This document shows, one piece after another, positions 36,154-44,472 of a stretch of DNA of 64,000 nt (position 1 is the first letter of the stretch; each line of letters starts with the position of its first letter). Source of the stretch: Marinobacter koreensis (lineage in GTDB: Bacteria > Pseudomonadota > Gammaproteobacteria > Pseudomonadales > Oleiphilaceae); assembly GCF_023156285.1 (NCBI RefSeq), contig NZ_JAKZAJ010000001.1, positions 1-64,000 on the forward strand, given 5' to 3'. A program made the translations under genes and the position numbers. A model generated the notes under the pieces. The model did no database searches. It was not told the DNA's origin and was given only the letters and a program-made list of their open reading frames with translations.

Positions 36154-37806
36154 ATGAGTGAACAGGAAATCAAGGTTCCCGATCTCGGCGGTGCAGACGA
36201 GGTCGAGGTTATTGAGGTCATCGTCAGTGCGGGCGATTCCGTTGAGGTAGAGGATCCGATCCTTACCGTGGAGTCCGACAAGGCCTCCGTCGAGCTGCCG
36301 GCACCGGTTGCCGGCAAGATCACCAAGGTAACGGTCAAGGTCGGTGACAAGGTCAAGGAAGGAGACGTTGTTGGCATGATCGAGGCGTCCGATGAGTCGG
36401 GTGGATCCGACGACCAGGAGGAGCCTCAGCAGGAGGAAAAAGAGGAGTCATCGGACGAGTCGTCAGAAACGGAGGCCGAAGACAAACAGTCGGCGCCGAA
36501 GAAGAAGCCCGGTGGCACTCGCAAGGAGACCGTGAAGGTTCCCTCGCTGGATGGCTTCGACAATGTGCCGGTGATCGAGATCAACGTGTCCGAAGGGGAT
36601 ACCGTCGAGGCGGAGGACGGGCTGGTCACCGTAGAGTCTGACAAGGCCACCATGGAAGTGCCGTCACCCTATGCCGGCAAGATCGAAAAGATTCTCGTGA
36701 AAGAGGGTGACAAGCTTTCCGAGGGCGACGACCTGCTCGAAATGACCGTCCAGGACGAGGGCGGTGACGAGGAGGAAGCGCCCTCCGAGTCGGCTCCGAA
36801 GAAAGAGTCAAAATCCGAAGACAGCTCGAAAGCGCAGACTGAGAAATCGGAGGCGCCGCAGCCACAGGGTTCGACCTACGAGCCGCCCAGCCCCGGCACC
36901 AAAGTCCACGCCGGCCCGGCAGTGCGCAAGCTGGCCCGGGAACTGGGAGCGGATCTGACCCGGGTGAAGGGCAGTGGTCCCAAGGGGCGGATTCTCAAGG
37001 ACGACGTGCACGCCTATGTGAAGAGTCAGCTCCAGCAGGCGCAGCAGGGTGGTGGCGTTGCCACCGGCTCGGGCATCCCCGGTGTGAAGCTGCCGGACTT
37101 CAGTCAGTTCGGTGAGGTGGAGCGCGAGTCGATGTCCCGCATGATGGCGGCTACCGCTACCAACATGCAGCGCAGCTGGCTGAACGTGCCTCACGTCACC
37201 CAGTTCGATGAAGCCGACATTACCGAGATGGAGAGCTTCCGCAAGGCGCAGAAGACGGCGGGCGAGAAGAAGGGCGTCAAGATGACGCCGCTTCCTTTCC
37301 TGCTGAAGGCCTGTGCGGCAGCGCTGGCAGAACTTCCCCAGTTCAACGTGTCGCTGGACATGGAGCGCAAGGAAGTGGTGCGCAAGAAGTACATCCACAT
37401 CGGTATCGCGGTGGATACGCCCCACGGTCTGATGGTGCCGGTGATCCGGGATGTCGATCAGAAGGGTCTCTGGGATCTGGCAGCGGAGAGTGCCGAGCTC
37501 GCACAGAAGGCCCGGGACAAGCAGCTCAAGCCTGCCGAAATGCAGGGCGCCTGCTTTACGATCACCAGCCTCGGCGGTATTGGCGGTACGGCGTTCACGC
37601 CGATCGTGAATACGCCGGAGGTGGCGATCCTGGGTGTGTCCAAGGCGGCCATGAAGCCGGTCTGGGACGGGGGCGACTTCCAGCCACGGCTGATGTTGCC
37701 GTTGTCGCTGTCCTACGATCACCGGGCGGTGAATGGTGCCGATGCGGCCCGGTTTACCAATCTGCTGACTCAGCTGCTGGGGGATATTCGGACTCTGCTG
37801 CTTTAA
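36154..37806 (+). CDS. aceF: Dihydrolipoyllysine acetyltransferase (pyruvate dehydrogenase E2)
   Basis: Core of the pyruvate dehydrogenase complex, transferring acetyl from lipoyl to CoA. 550 residues from the ATG at 36154, 7 bases after AAGGAG. It has two lipoyl domains (about 3-75 with VESDKASVELP, and 123-196 with VESDKATMEVP, Lys being the lipoylation site), each followed by a flexible acidic/Ser/Glu linker. A peripheral subunit-binding domain follows (about 250-285, AGPAVRKLARELGADL), then the catalytic domain ending in SYDHRAVNGADAARF. The catalytic His is present; Asn replaces the Asp of the HRxxDG consensus, as also seen in some Pseudomonas E2s. E. coli has three lipoyl domains. Confidence 0.97.
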   Translation: MSEQEIKVPDLGGADEVEVIEVIVSAGDSVEVEDPILTVESDKASVELPAPVAGKITKVTVKVGDKVKEGDVVGMIEASDESGGSDDQEEPQQEEKEESSDESSETEAEDKQSAPKKKPGGTRKETVKVPSLDGFDNVPVIEINVSEGDTVEAEDGLVTVESDKATMEVPSPYAGKIEKILVKEGDKLSEGDDLLEMTVQDEGGDEEEAPSESAPKKESKSEDSSKAQTEKSEAPQPQGSTYEPPSPGTKVHAGPAVRKLARELGADLTRVKGSGPKGRILKDDVHAYVKSQLQQAQQGGGVATGSGIPGVKLPDFSQFGEVERESMSRMMAATATNMQRSWLNVPHVTQFDEADITEMESFRKAQKTAGEKKGVKMTPLPFLLKACAAALAELPQFNVSLDMERKEVVRKKYIHIGIAVDTPHGLMVPVIRDVDQKGLWDLAAESAELAQKARDKQLKPAEMQGACFTITSLGGIGGTAFTPIVNTPEVAILGVSKAAMKPVWDGGDFQPRLMLPLSLSYDHRAVNGADAARFTNLLTQLLGDIRTLLL

Positions 37807-37853
37807 CAGTAGTCGCTGAACCCGTTCCCAGCCTTTGAGTTGTGGGGCGTCGA

Positions 37854-37955
37854 GAGGCGGGGCATGCAATTCAGGACACGCTACGAGCACATCCATGTGC
37901 GCTTGTTTCGGGCCGTCCATGGCCCTCAACAGTCCTGAATTGCATGCCCCGCCTC
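37854..37955 (+). repeat. Structured intergenic element, copy 1 (54-base core inside perfect 24-base inverted arms)
   Basis: The left arm 37854-37877 and right arm 37932-37955 are perfectly complementary over 24 bases. They enclose a 54-base core (37878-37931). The core, read on the opposite strand, aligns without gaps to the core of the element at 49588-49695 (41 of 54 identical), although the arms of the two elements share no sequence. The core folds into a main hairpin with apex CATGGACG and a second around GCACATGGATGTGC, making a three-way junction on the arms. It sits between aceF and the next plus-strand gene, and there is no reading frame in it. See copy 2. Confidence 0.85.
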
Positions 37956-38046
37956 GCTCCGTTCTGACGTCGGTTGAGCCAATGCCTCTCGATGCGGTGG
38001 AACGCACTATCAGCCTCATGGAGTTATCCGACACCTTGAGGCCATC

Positions 38047-39300
38047 ATGAAACCCGCAGAAATTCTTTCCCAGCCGCTCACGCTCCCCAGCGGCTCTGTT
38101 ATTCCCAATCGCTTTGCCAAGTCCGCCATGAGCGAGACGCTCGGCACGATCGACAATCACCCCACCAGGTCGCTGGTAAAGCTTTACCGGGCCTGGGCCG
38201 AGGGTGGTACCGGCCTGTCGATCACTGGCAATGTCATGATCGATCGCAGGCATATTGGTGAGCCGCAGAACGTGGTAGTGGAAGACGAGCGGGATCTGAC
38301 CCTGCTGACAGCCTGGGCAGAGGCAGGGAAGGCCGATGGTGGTCAGATCTGGATGCAGCTGAATCATCCGGGCAAGCAGAGCCCGCGGATGCTGAATCGG
38401 GATCCGGTCTCTCCTTCCACGATCCCCTTCCGAAAGGAGCTGCAGGGCATGTTTGCGACGCCCCGTGAACTCACTCCGGCGGAAATCGAAGACATCGTCC
38501 AGCGCTTTGCCCAGAGTGCTGCGGTGGCTCAGAAGGCCGGGTTTGACGGGGTTCAGATTCATGGGGCCCACGGCTACCTGGTGAGTCAGTTTCTGTCGCC
38601 GCACCACAATCAGCGAACGGATGAATGGGGTGGTTCCGCCGAGAAGCGTCGCCGGTTTGTGCTGGCGGTCTATCGGGCCATCCGGGAAGCCTGTGGGCCC
38701 GATTTTAATGTGGGAATCAAGCTGAATTCCGCGGACTTCCAGCGTGGCGGGTTCACCGAGGAGGAGTCGCTGGCGGTCATTGATTCGCTGGCATCGGAAG
38801 GCATCGATCTGGTGGAAATTTCCGGAGGTAACTACGAGAACCCGGCGATGGCGAAAGGCGATCACTCGGGCAAGATGAAAGAGAGTACCCGCGCAAGGGA
38901 GGCGTATTTTCTGGCATTCGCGGAGCAGGTTCGGGCTCGTGTGGCTGTGCCGTTGATGGTGACGGGCGGATTCCGCACGGCAGAGGGGATGGCAGAGGCG
39001 CTGGAGTCAGGTGCGACCGATCTGGTCGGGCTGGCGCGGCCACTGGTGGTGGAGCCTGATCTGCCGCTTCGTATTCTTGGTGGGGAGCCGGCTGTCAGTG
39101 CCGTCCGGCCAATCAGGACCGGCATCCGCATGGTCGATGATCTGGCCTTGATGGAAGTCAGTTGGTATGCGCGTCAGATTGGTCGAATGGCCAAGGGCAA
39201 GAAGCCCAGGAAACACGATCGCGGTGTGTTGTCGCTGGTGGAGGTGCTTGGCGTGATGGCTACCCGGGGAATGCGGACCCGTCTGAGGGCCGGTGAGTAG
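38047..39300 (+). CDS. NADH:flavin oxidoreductase, Old Yellow Enzyme-like
   Basis: FMN-dependent TIM-barrel oxidoreductase of 417 residues; GAGG lies 6 bases before the ATG. Motifs are NRFAKSAMSETLG near the N-terminus, QLNHPGKQS, the catalytic HGAHGYLVSQFLSPHHNQRTDEWGGS region split here as HGAHGYL and NQRTDEWGG near 175-200, GIKLNSADFQRGG, and the FMN-phosphate loops VTGGFRT and DLVGLARPLV. It lacks the C-terminal iron-sulfur/FAD domains of 2,4-dienoyl-CoA reductase. Members reduce activated alkenes such as enones; the natural substrate is unknown. It stands alone between the repeat element and the porin. Confidence 0.88.
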   Translation: MKPAEILSQPLTLPSGSVIPNRFAKSAMSETLGTIDNHPTRSLVKLYRAWAEGGTGLSITGNVMIDRRHIGEPQNVVVEDERDLTLLTAWAEAGKADGGQIWMQLNHPGKQSPRMLNRDPVSPSTIPFRKELQGMFATPRELTPAEIEDIVQRFAQSAAVAQKAGFDGVQIHGAHGYLVSQFLSPHHNQRTDEWGGSAEKRRRFVLAVYRAIREACGPDFNVGIKLNSADFQRGGFTEEESLAVIDSLASEGIDLVEISGGNYENPAMAKGDHSGKMKESTRAREAYFLAFAEQVRARVAVPLMVTGGFRTAEGMAEALESGATDLVGLARPLVVEPDLPLRILGGEPAVSAVRPIRTGIRMVDDLALMEVSWYARQIGRMAKGKKPRKHDRGVLSLVEVLGVMATRGMRTRLRAGE

Positions 39301-39305
39301 GCCAT

Positions 39306-39334
39306 AAAAGCAAACACCCCGGCCGGAGCCGGGG
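39306..39334 (-). terminator. Intrinsic terminator after the porin gene
   Basis: CCCCGGC and GCCGGGG (39317-39323, 39328-39334) form the stem; on the minus strand GTGTTTGCTTTT follows. It also lies just after the plus-strand oxidoreductase stop, but the T-rich tail favours the minus strand. Confidence 0.8.
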
Positions 39335-39365
39335 TATCTGCTGAGTTAACTTCTAAAAGGAAGGA

Positions 39366-40484
39366 TTAGAAGTTGTACTGCGTTGCGAACATCAGACGGT
39401 TAGCGTCGTCGCTCTGGCCGCCTTGGGTCTCTTGTTTATAGTAGCCGTATTCAACGCCCATCATGACGTTCTCTACCGGAGTCCACTGGTAGTTCACGAA
39501 AGCGTTCTGGCGCGTTTCAATGGTAGTGGCAGCCAGATCGTTCACATCCAGCTTGTCCATGCCGTAGGTGGCGTTGATGGTGCGGCCGCCGCCGAGGCTG
39601 ATGGAGGTGCCAACCGTGCCGCCGACGCCGGACAGGTTCTTCAGGTCGCCGTTTGTATCGATATAGGCATCTGCGCCACCAGAGCGGTACAGATAGCCAT
39701 TGGCGCCGTCGGTGTAGTTGATTGCGCCACGGACGCTAATCATGTCAGACACGGCCATGCTTGCAGCGCCGAATACGGCGTAGGCCATAGTTGAATCGTC
39801 GTTGCCTTGGCCATCATCGTAGGCGTTCTGCTTAACCAGTGCCGCAACAGAGTATCCAAGACCACCAGCTTTGTCCTCGAGGCGAGCGGTCAGAGCGGGC
39901 AAGCCGTTTTTCTTAACGGCATTGGCAGCAGTACCTGCCAGTGAGCCTTTCGGGTCCTCAATAGCCAGGGAAAGAGGGCCGGAGGTGTAACGCAGCTGGG
40001 CGGTACGTGAACCGTAACCCGCTACGCCTACCACGCCGTCGAAGTCCAGCGTTGAGGTTGAGCCGACGAAGCTGTTGTAGTTGGACCAGGTCTGGCCAGC
40101 CAGAACACCCTTGTAGGTACCGTAGGCGTGACGAAGGCGAAGAGCTCCGCCAGAGTAGTCAGCACCCATGAAGTCGCCTTCGATATTAACCATGACGCCG
40201 CTGGCGTGGGTGGCTTTTACACCAATCCGGCTTTGAGAAGCCGCGGCACCGAAGTGGCCGTTGACATCGTTGCTATCATTGATAGTCGGGAAGTTACCGC
40301 CCCGGTGGCCGGAGTTAGCGACATTCTCGTCGATGTCGTAGCTCATGTTCAGGCGAGCATAACCGTAAACACTCGCATCAACGTCACCGGCGCTGAAGTT
40401 AAAGGCATGGGCCTGAGTGGCCATACCAAACACAGCTGCTGCTGCCGTCGCACGAATTGCAATTCTCAGTTTGTTGCTTTGCAT
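39366..40484 (-). CDS. Outer-membrane porin
   Basis: 372 residues from the ATG at 40484 (GGAG six bases upstream). The signal peptide is cleaved after AHA near residue 27. The mature protein is built of alternating beta-strand-like segments: it opens VDASVYGYARLNMSYDI, contains GALRLRHAYGTYKGVLAGQTW like general porins, and ends in the C-terminal Phe signature NRLMFATQYNF. It is expected to be a trimeric 16-stranded barrel allowing passive diffusion of small solutes. Substrate preference cannot be read from sequence. A short AT-rich region separates it from the divergent exonuclease gene. Confidence 0.9.
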   Translation of the reverse strand: MQSNKLRIAIRATAAAAVFGMATQAHAFNFSAGDVDASVYGYARLNMSYDIDENVANSGHRGGNFPTINDSNDVNGHFGAAASQSRIGVKATHASGVMVNIEGDFMGADYSGGALRLRHAYGTYKGVLAGQTWSNYNSFVGSTSTLDFDGVVGVAGYGSRTAQLRYTSGPLSLAIEDPKGSLAGTAANAVKKNGLPALTARLEDKAGGLGYSVAALVKQNAYDDGQGNDDSTMAYAVFGAASMAVSDMISVRGAINYTDGANGYLYRSGGADAYIDTNGDLKNLSGVGGTVGTSISLGGGRTINATYGMDKLDVNDLAATTIETRQNAFVNYQWTPVENVMMGVEYGYYKQETQGGQSDDANRLMFATQYNF

Positions 40485-40644
40485 TGTTGTCTCCACACAC
40501 TTTTTGTTGTTGGACCCAGAAACAAGGTAGTTACGAATCTGTGACAATTCAAATAAAATTGCAGTTTATTTAGACCAATGTCTATAGGCAGATTTCGTTG
40601 TTATACAGACATCTGCAGTTGACCTTGCAACGTAATCCTGTCTT

Positions 40645-42096
40645 ATGACCTCCAAAAGTACATGCCTCAACGATTTCCTCTTTGCTTTTCTGGATATTGA
40701 GACTACGGGCGGTAACTCCGCCCGCGATCGCATTACCGAAATTGGTATCCGTTTCTGGAAGGCCGGGACGGTGGTTCGGGAGTGGCAGACGCTGATCAAT
40801 CCGGAGACCCGGATTTCCCCGTTTATCGAGCAGCTTACCGGCATCAACAATGCGATGGTGGCGCAGGCCCCGGTGTTTGCGGAGATCGCCGACGAATTGG
40901 AAGAGCAACTTCGGGGATGTGTGTTCGTCGCCCACAATGCGCGATTCGACTACGGCTTTATCAAGTCTGAGTTCCGGCGACTGTCGCGTCCGTTTTCAGC
41001 GCGGGTACTGTGCACCGTCAAGCTGTCCCGGCGACTGTATCCCCAGCATCGCCGTCACAACATGGACGCCCTGATTGCCCGGCACGGCCTGGCGAAAGTT
41101 CAGCGCCACCGGGCCATGGGTGATGTCGCGGCGATGCTGGCGTTTTTCGAGCACAGTCTGGCGGAGCATGGTGAGGAAAAGCTGGAGCAGGCGATCGGAG
41201 CGTTGCTGCAAAAGCCAAGTGTGCCATCGCACCTGCCCCCGGAGATCATGAAGGATTTGCCATCCGTTCCTGGTGTTTACCGGTTCTATGGAGAGAACGA
41301 TGTGCTGCTCTATGTCGGCAAAAGCACCAACATTGCTCAGCGAGTCGCCTCTCATTTTTCCGGAGACCATCAGTCGAGCCGTGGCGTCCGGATGTCCGAG
41401 AGTCTTCGCCGTGTTGAGTGGACAGAGACCGCCGGTGAGCTGGGCGCACTTTTGCTGGAACTGAAACAGATCAAGTCACTGAAGCCGCTGTTCAATCGAC
41501 GCTCCCGGGCCGCCAAGAGTCTGGTCAGCATCGAGCTGGTGGCCAATCCGCAGGGTTATCTGCAAGCCCGTCTGGTACGGGAGATCGATCCCGGGCGGCT
41601 GGGTGACTATTACGGGCTGTTCCGCAGCAAGCGGGACGCGGAGCGGGCGCTCAGTGGTATCGCTGCCAAAAACGATCTGTGTAACCGCTTGCTCGGGCTG
41701 GAGCCGGCTCATGAGGGGCCCTGTTTCCAGCGCGCGCTGGGCCGTTGCCAGGGCGCCTGCGAAGGGCTTGAGGATATCACCCGGTACAATCTGAGGATGC
41801 AGATCGCATTCCATGGCCTGCGGTTGAGAACCTGGCCCTGGGATGGTCCGGTCGGCGTCATCGAACATAACCCCCGACGCGAGCGCACGGACATCCTGGT
41901 GGTGTACAACTGGATTCATGTGGGGACGGTGCACGACGAAAACGAACTGCATGATCTTTCCCTGGGTGGCCGGCCGGTGACCTTCGATCTCGACTCCTAC
42001 AAACTCCTCGTCAAAACACTGATGGGACAGGGAGCCTCTTCTCAATACATTGTCGAATTGTCGAAAACAGGTATCCCGGATGTGATGATGCCCTGA
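40645..42096 (+). CDS. DnaQ-like 3'-5' exonuclease fused to a UvrC-type GIY-YIG nuclease
   Basis: 483-residue two-nuclease protein. Residues about 10-175 are a DEDDh exonuclease domain: FAFLDIETTGG (ExoI, Asp/Glu), FVAHNARFDYGF (ExoII) and the HRAMGDVAAMLAF (ExoIII, catalytic His and Asp). Residues about 205-290 are a UvrC N-terminal GIY-YIG domain: LPSVPGVYRFYG, VLLYVGKSTNIAQRVASHF, and the Glu in ALLLELKQIKSLKPLFNRR. A C-terminal region with GPCFQRALGRCQGACEG resembles the Cys-containing segment of UvrC/Cho. Related fusions occur in several bacteria, and Cho incises 3' of lesions in E. coli. A DNA-repair role is inferred. It is single-gene, divergent from the porin. Confidence 0.88.
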   Translation: MTSKSTCLNDFLFAFLDIETTGGNSARDRITEIGIRFWKAGTVVREWQTLINPETRISPFIEQLTGINNAMVAQAPVFAEIADELEEQLRGCVFVAHNARFDYGFIKSEFRRLSRPFSARVLCTVKLSRRLYPQHRRHNMDALIARHGLAKVQRHRAMGDVAAMLAFFEHSLAEHGEEKLEQAIGALLQKPSVPSHLPPEIMKDLPSVPGVYRFYGENDVLLYVGKSTNIAQRVASHFSGDHQSSRGVRMSESLRRVEWTETAGELGALLLELKQIKSLKPLFNRRSRAAKSLVSIELVANPQGYLQARLVREIDPGRLGDYYGLFRSKRDAERALSGIAAKNDLCNRLLGLEPAHEGPCFQRALGRCQGACEGLEDITRYNLRMQIAFHGLRLRTWPWDGPVGVIEHNPRRERTDILVVYNWIHVGTVHDENELHDLSLGGRPVTFDLDSYKLLVKTLMGQGASSQYIVELSKTGIPDVMMP

Positions 42097-42189
42097 CTGG
42101 CGTATCATGAATCTGTCCGCACTCCTACCTAGTGCGACTTTTTGGCGTCGCCTGCTATGTTTAAGTCTGAAATTCGTTGAGAGAGATCT

Positions 42190-43404
42190 ATGAATAAAGA
42201 GCCCGTTAACCGCGAACTGTTTGATGAAGTCATGGTGCCCAACTACGCCCCCGGCAAGATCATCCCGGTGCGTGGAGAAGGCTCACGGATCTGGGATCAG
42301 GACGGTCGGGAGTTCGTGGATCTCCAGGGCGGTATCGCCGTGACCTGCCTGGGTCACTCCCATCCCGGACTGCTTGGAGCACTTCAGGAGCAGGCGGAGA
42401 AAATCTGGCATCTGTCGAATGTCATGACCAACGAGCCGGCGCTGCGACTGGCCAAGACCCTGTGCGATCAGACCTTCGCCGAGCGGGTGTTTTTCGCGAA
42501 TTCCGGCGGTGAAGCCAATGAGGCTGCTTTCAAGCTGGCCCGTCGCTATGCCTGGGAACACTTCGGCCCCGAGAAGAACGAAATCATTTCGTTCAAGAAC
42601 GCGTTTCACGGCCGGACACTGTTCACGGTCAGCGTTGGCGGCCAGCCCAAATACCTGGAAGGGTTCGAGCCGGCGCCAGGTGGTATACACCATGCCGATT
42701 ACAACGATCTGGATTCGGTGAAGGCGCTCATTTCCAAAGAGAAAACCTGTGCGGTTGTCGTCGAGCCGATCCAGGGCGAGGGTGGCGTTCTGCCCGGTAA
42801 TCCCGAGTTCCTCGAAGGGCTCCGGGCCCTGTGTGACGAACACGATGCCCTGCTCGTATTCGACGAAGTGCAGACCGGTGTCGGCCGCACTGGCCACCTT
42901 TACGCCTACGAAATGTATGGCGTGATTCCGGACATCCTCTCCACAGCCAAAGGGCTGGGCGGCGGCTTCCCGGTGGCAGCAATGCTGACCACGGAAAAAG
43001 TGGCCGCCAGCCTCGGTGTTGGTACCCATGGCAGCACCTATGGCGGCAACGCACTGGCGTGTGCCGTGGCCCAGAAAGTCATCGATACCGTGAGCCAGCC
43101 GGAAATCCTGAAAGGGGTGAAGGCGCGTTCCGAGAAGCTTCGCAAGGGCATGATGGATATTGGCGAGCGTTATGGCGTTTTCAGCGAGGTGCGCGGTGCA
43201 GGTCTGTTGCTGGGCTGCGTCCTGACCGAGCAATGGCAGGGCAAGGCCAAGGACTTCCTGAACGCCGGTCTTGATGAGGGTGTGATGGTGTTGGTGGCCG
43301 GGGCCAATGTTGTGCGTCTGGCACCGTCACTGATTATTCCGGAACAGGATATCGATGAAGCGCTGGGGCGTTTTGAAGCGGCCGTTAAAAAACTGACGGC
43401 CTGA
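42190..43404 (+). CDS. aruC: Succinylornithine aminotransferase (acetylornithine aminotransferase family)
   Basis: Class-III PLP aminotransferase of 404 residues. In the arginine succinyltransferase pathway it converts N2-succinylornithine to succinylglutamate semialdehyde, and the same enzyme often serves arginine biosynthesis (ArgD). PLP-binding features are [28 protein letters not shown] and the Schiff-base Lys in [15 protein letters not shown] near 255. GAGAGA precedes the ATG. Sequence alone cannot separate AstC from ArgD, but it heads the run aruF-aruG-astD-astB, as in Pseudomonas aruCFGDB. Spacing to aruF is 23 bases. Confidence 0.92.
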   Translation: MNKEPVNRELFDEVMVPNYAPGKIIPVRGEGSRIWDQDGREFVDLQGGIAVTCLGHSHPGLLGALQEQAEKIWHLSNVMTNEPALRLAKTLCDQTFAERVFFANSGGEANEAAFKLARRYAWEHFGPEKNEIISFKNAFHGRTLFTVSVGGQPKYLEGFEPAPGGIHHADYNDLDSVKALISKEKTCAVVVEPIQGEGGVLPGNPEFLEGLRALCDEHDALLVFDEVQTGVGRTGHLYAYEMYGVIPDILSTAKGLGGGFPVAAMLTTEKVAASLGVGTHGSTYGGNALACAVAQKVIDTVSQPEILKGVKARSEKLRKGMMDIGERYGVFSEVRGAGLLLGCVLTEQWQGKAKDFLNAGLDEGVMVLVAGANVVRLAPSLIIPEQDIDEALGRFEAAVKKLTA

Positions 43405-43427
43405 GTCGAAAACGGGAAGGACGTGGT

Positions 43428-44444
43428 ATGTGGCTAGTCCGTCCGGCCAGGCCGGATGATCTCGATCAGATCCTGGACATCGCCGGCGAACAGGGCGCGC
43501 GGTTGTCCTCAACGCTGCCCAAACAGCGCGAGGCGATGGCCCGTAAAATCGAGCACTCGTGCAGATCTTTCGAGGGGCAGGCTACTGAGGATGCCCCCGC
43601 CCGGTTCCTGTTTGTACTGGAAGAAATCGATTCCGGGAACATCATGGGAACGGCCGGTATCGACGCCCGGGCGGGTAACGGTCAGCCTTTCTACAACTAT
43701 CGCCGGGATGCCCTGATCCATGCCTCCCATGAACTGGGGGTTTCCCGCCGGGTCGAGGTGCTGTATCCCAGCCACGGCCTGACCGATCAGAGCCTCCTTT
43801 GCGGGCTTACAATCAAACCCGAGTTGCAGGGCACGGATGCGTTTGAGTTGCTCTCGCGCTCGCGAATCCTGTTTATGGCCGAGCACCGTGGGTGGTTCCA
43901 TGCACGCACCGTGGTGGAGATTCAGGGTGTGCAGGACGACGATGGCCACGTGCCATTCTGGGACAGTCTGGGCCGGCATTTCTTCAACATGGATTTCCAG
44001 ACCGCGGATCAATATTCGGGCATCCTGAGCAAAACCTTCATCGCCGAGCTGATGCCGCCCAATCCGATCTATGTGACGTTGCTCAGCCCTGCTGCGCAGG
44101 CGGCTCTCGGGCAACCTCATACCCTGACGGTCCCGAATCTGGAGCTGCTCCAGCGTGAAGGTTTCCAGGCCGGCTGTTACCTAGATATTTTCGACGCCGG
44201 ACCGGTGCTCGAGGCCCGTACAGACAGTCTGCGGACACTGGTCACCAGTCACCGGAAAGACCTGCATGGGAGCCATGACGAGTCCGGGGAGACCTGCCTG
44301 ATTTCAGCAGGTGAGGGCCGCGAATTCCGGTGCACTCTGACCACCGTCACAGAGAGCCTTGAGGAGACCCTGAAAGTGCCGGTGCAAACCTGGCAGCGGC
44401 TCAACCGGAGTGCCGGAGACACGGTGAGGATCGCGCCGTTATGA
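43428..44444 (+). CDS. aruF: Arginine/ornithine N-succinyltransferase, first subunit (AruF-like)
   Basis: Transfers succinyl from succinyl-CoA to the alpha-amino group of arginine (and ornithine in Pseudomonas), the first step of the pathway. 338 residues of the AstA fold (GNAT-like): WLVRPARPDDLDQILDIA at the N-terminus, FYNYRRDALIHASHELGVS and RVEVLYPSHGLTDQSLLCGL in the middle, FIAELMPPNPIYVTLL near 205. It is paralogous to the next gene (aruG); together they should form the two-subunit enzyme of pseudomonads, whereas E. coli has one AstA. AAGGA lies just before the ATG. Confidence 0.93.
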   Translation: MWLVRPARPDDLDQILDIAGEQGARLSSTLPKQREAMARKIEHSCRSFEGQATEDAPARFLFVLEEIDSGNIMGTAGIDARAGNGQPFYNYRRDALIHASHELGVSRRVEVLYPSHGLTDQSLLCGLTIKPELQGTDAFELLSRSRILFMAEHRGWFHARTVVEIQGVQDDDGHVPFWDSLGRHFFNMDFQTADQYSGILSKTFIAELMPPNPIYVTLLSPAAQAALGQPHTLTVPNLELLQREGFQAGCYLDIFDAGPVLEARTDSLRTLVTSHRKDLHGSHDESGETCLISAGEGREFRCTLTTVTESLEETLKVPVQTWQRLNRSAGDTVRIAPL

Positions 44445-44472
44445 ACCGAACAACGACGAGAGAGAACTGGCC

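Noticed and set aside
33282-36377. A 1,031-codon minus-strand open frame opposite aceE
   Set aside because: It is the antisense of a fully recognisable aceE, is His/Val/Leu-rich with no domain, and reflects GC-rich codon bias.
37854-37955. Integron attC site as explanation for the 54-base-core element
   Set aside because: There is no GTTRRRY core site or integrase, and the elements are not arranged as cassettes; attC arms also keep R/L box sequences, which are not seen.
36808-38865. A 685-codon minus-strand open frame
   Set aside because: It runs antisense through aceF, the repeat element and the oxidoreductase gene; no ribosome-binding site or family match. Its survival across the intergenic element is chance in GC-rich DNA.
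42110-42189. Sigma-54 promoter before aruC (TGGCGTCGCCTGC)
   Set aside because: The GG and GC elements are 8 rather than 10 bases apart, so it does not fit the -24/-12 spacing.
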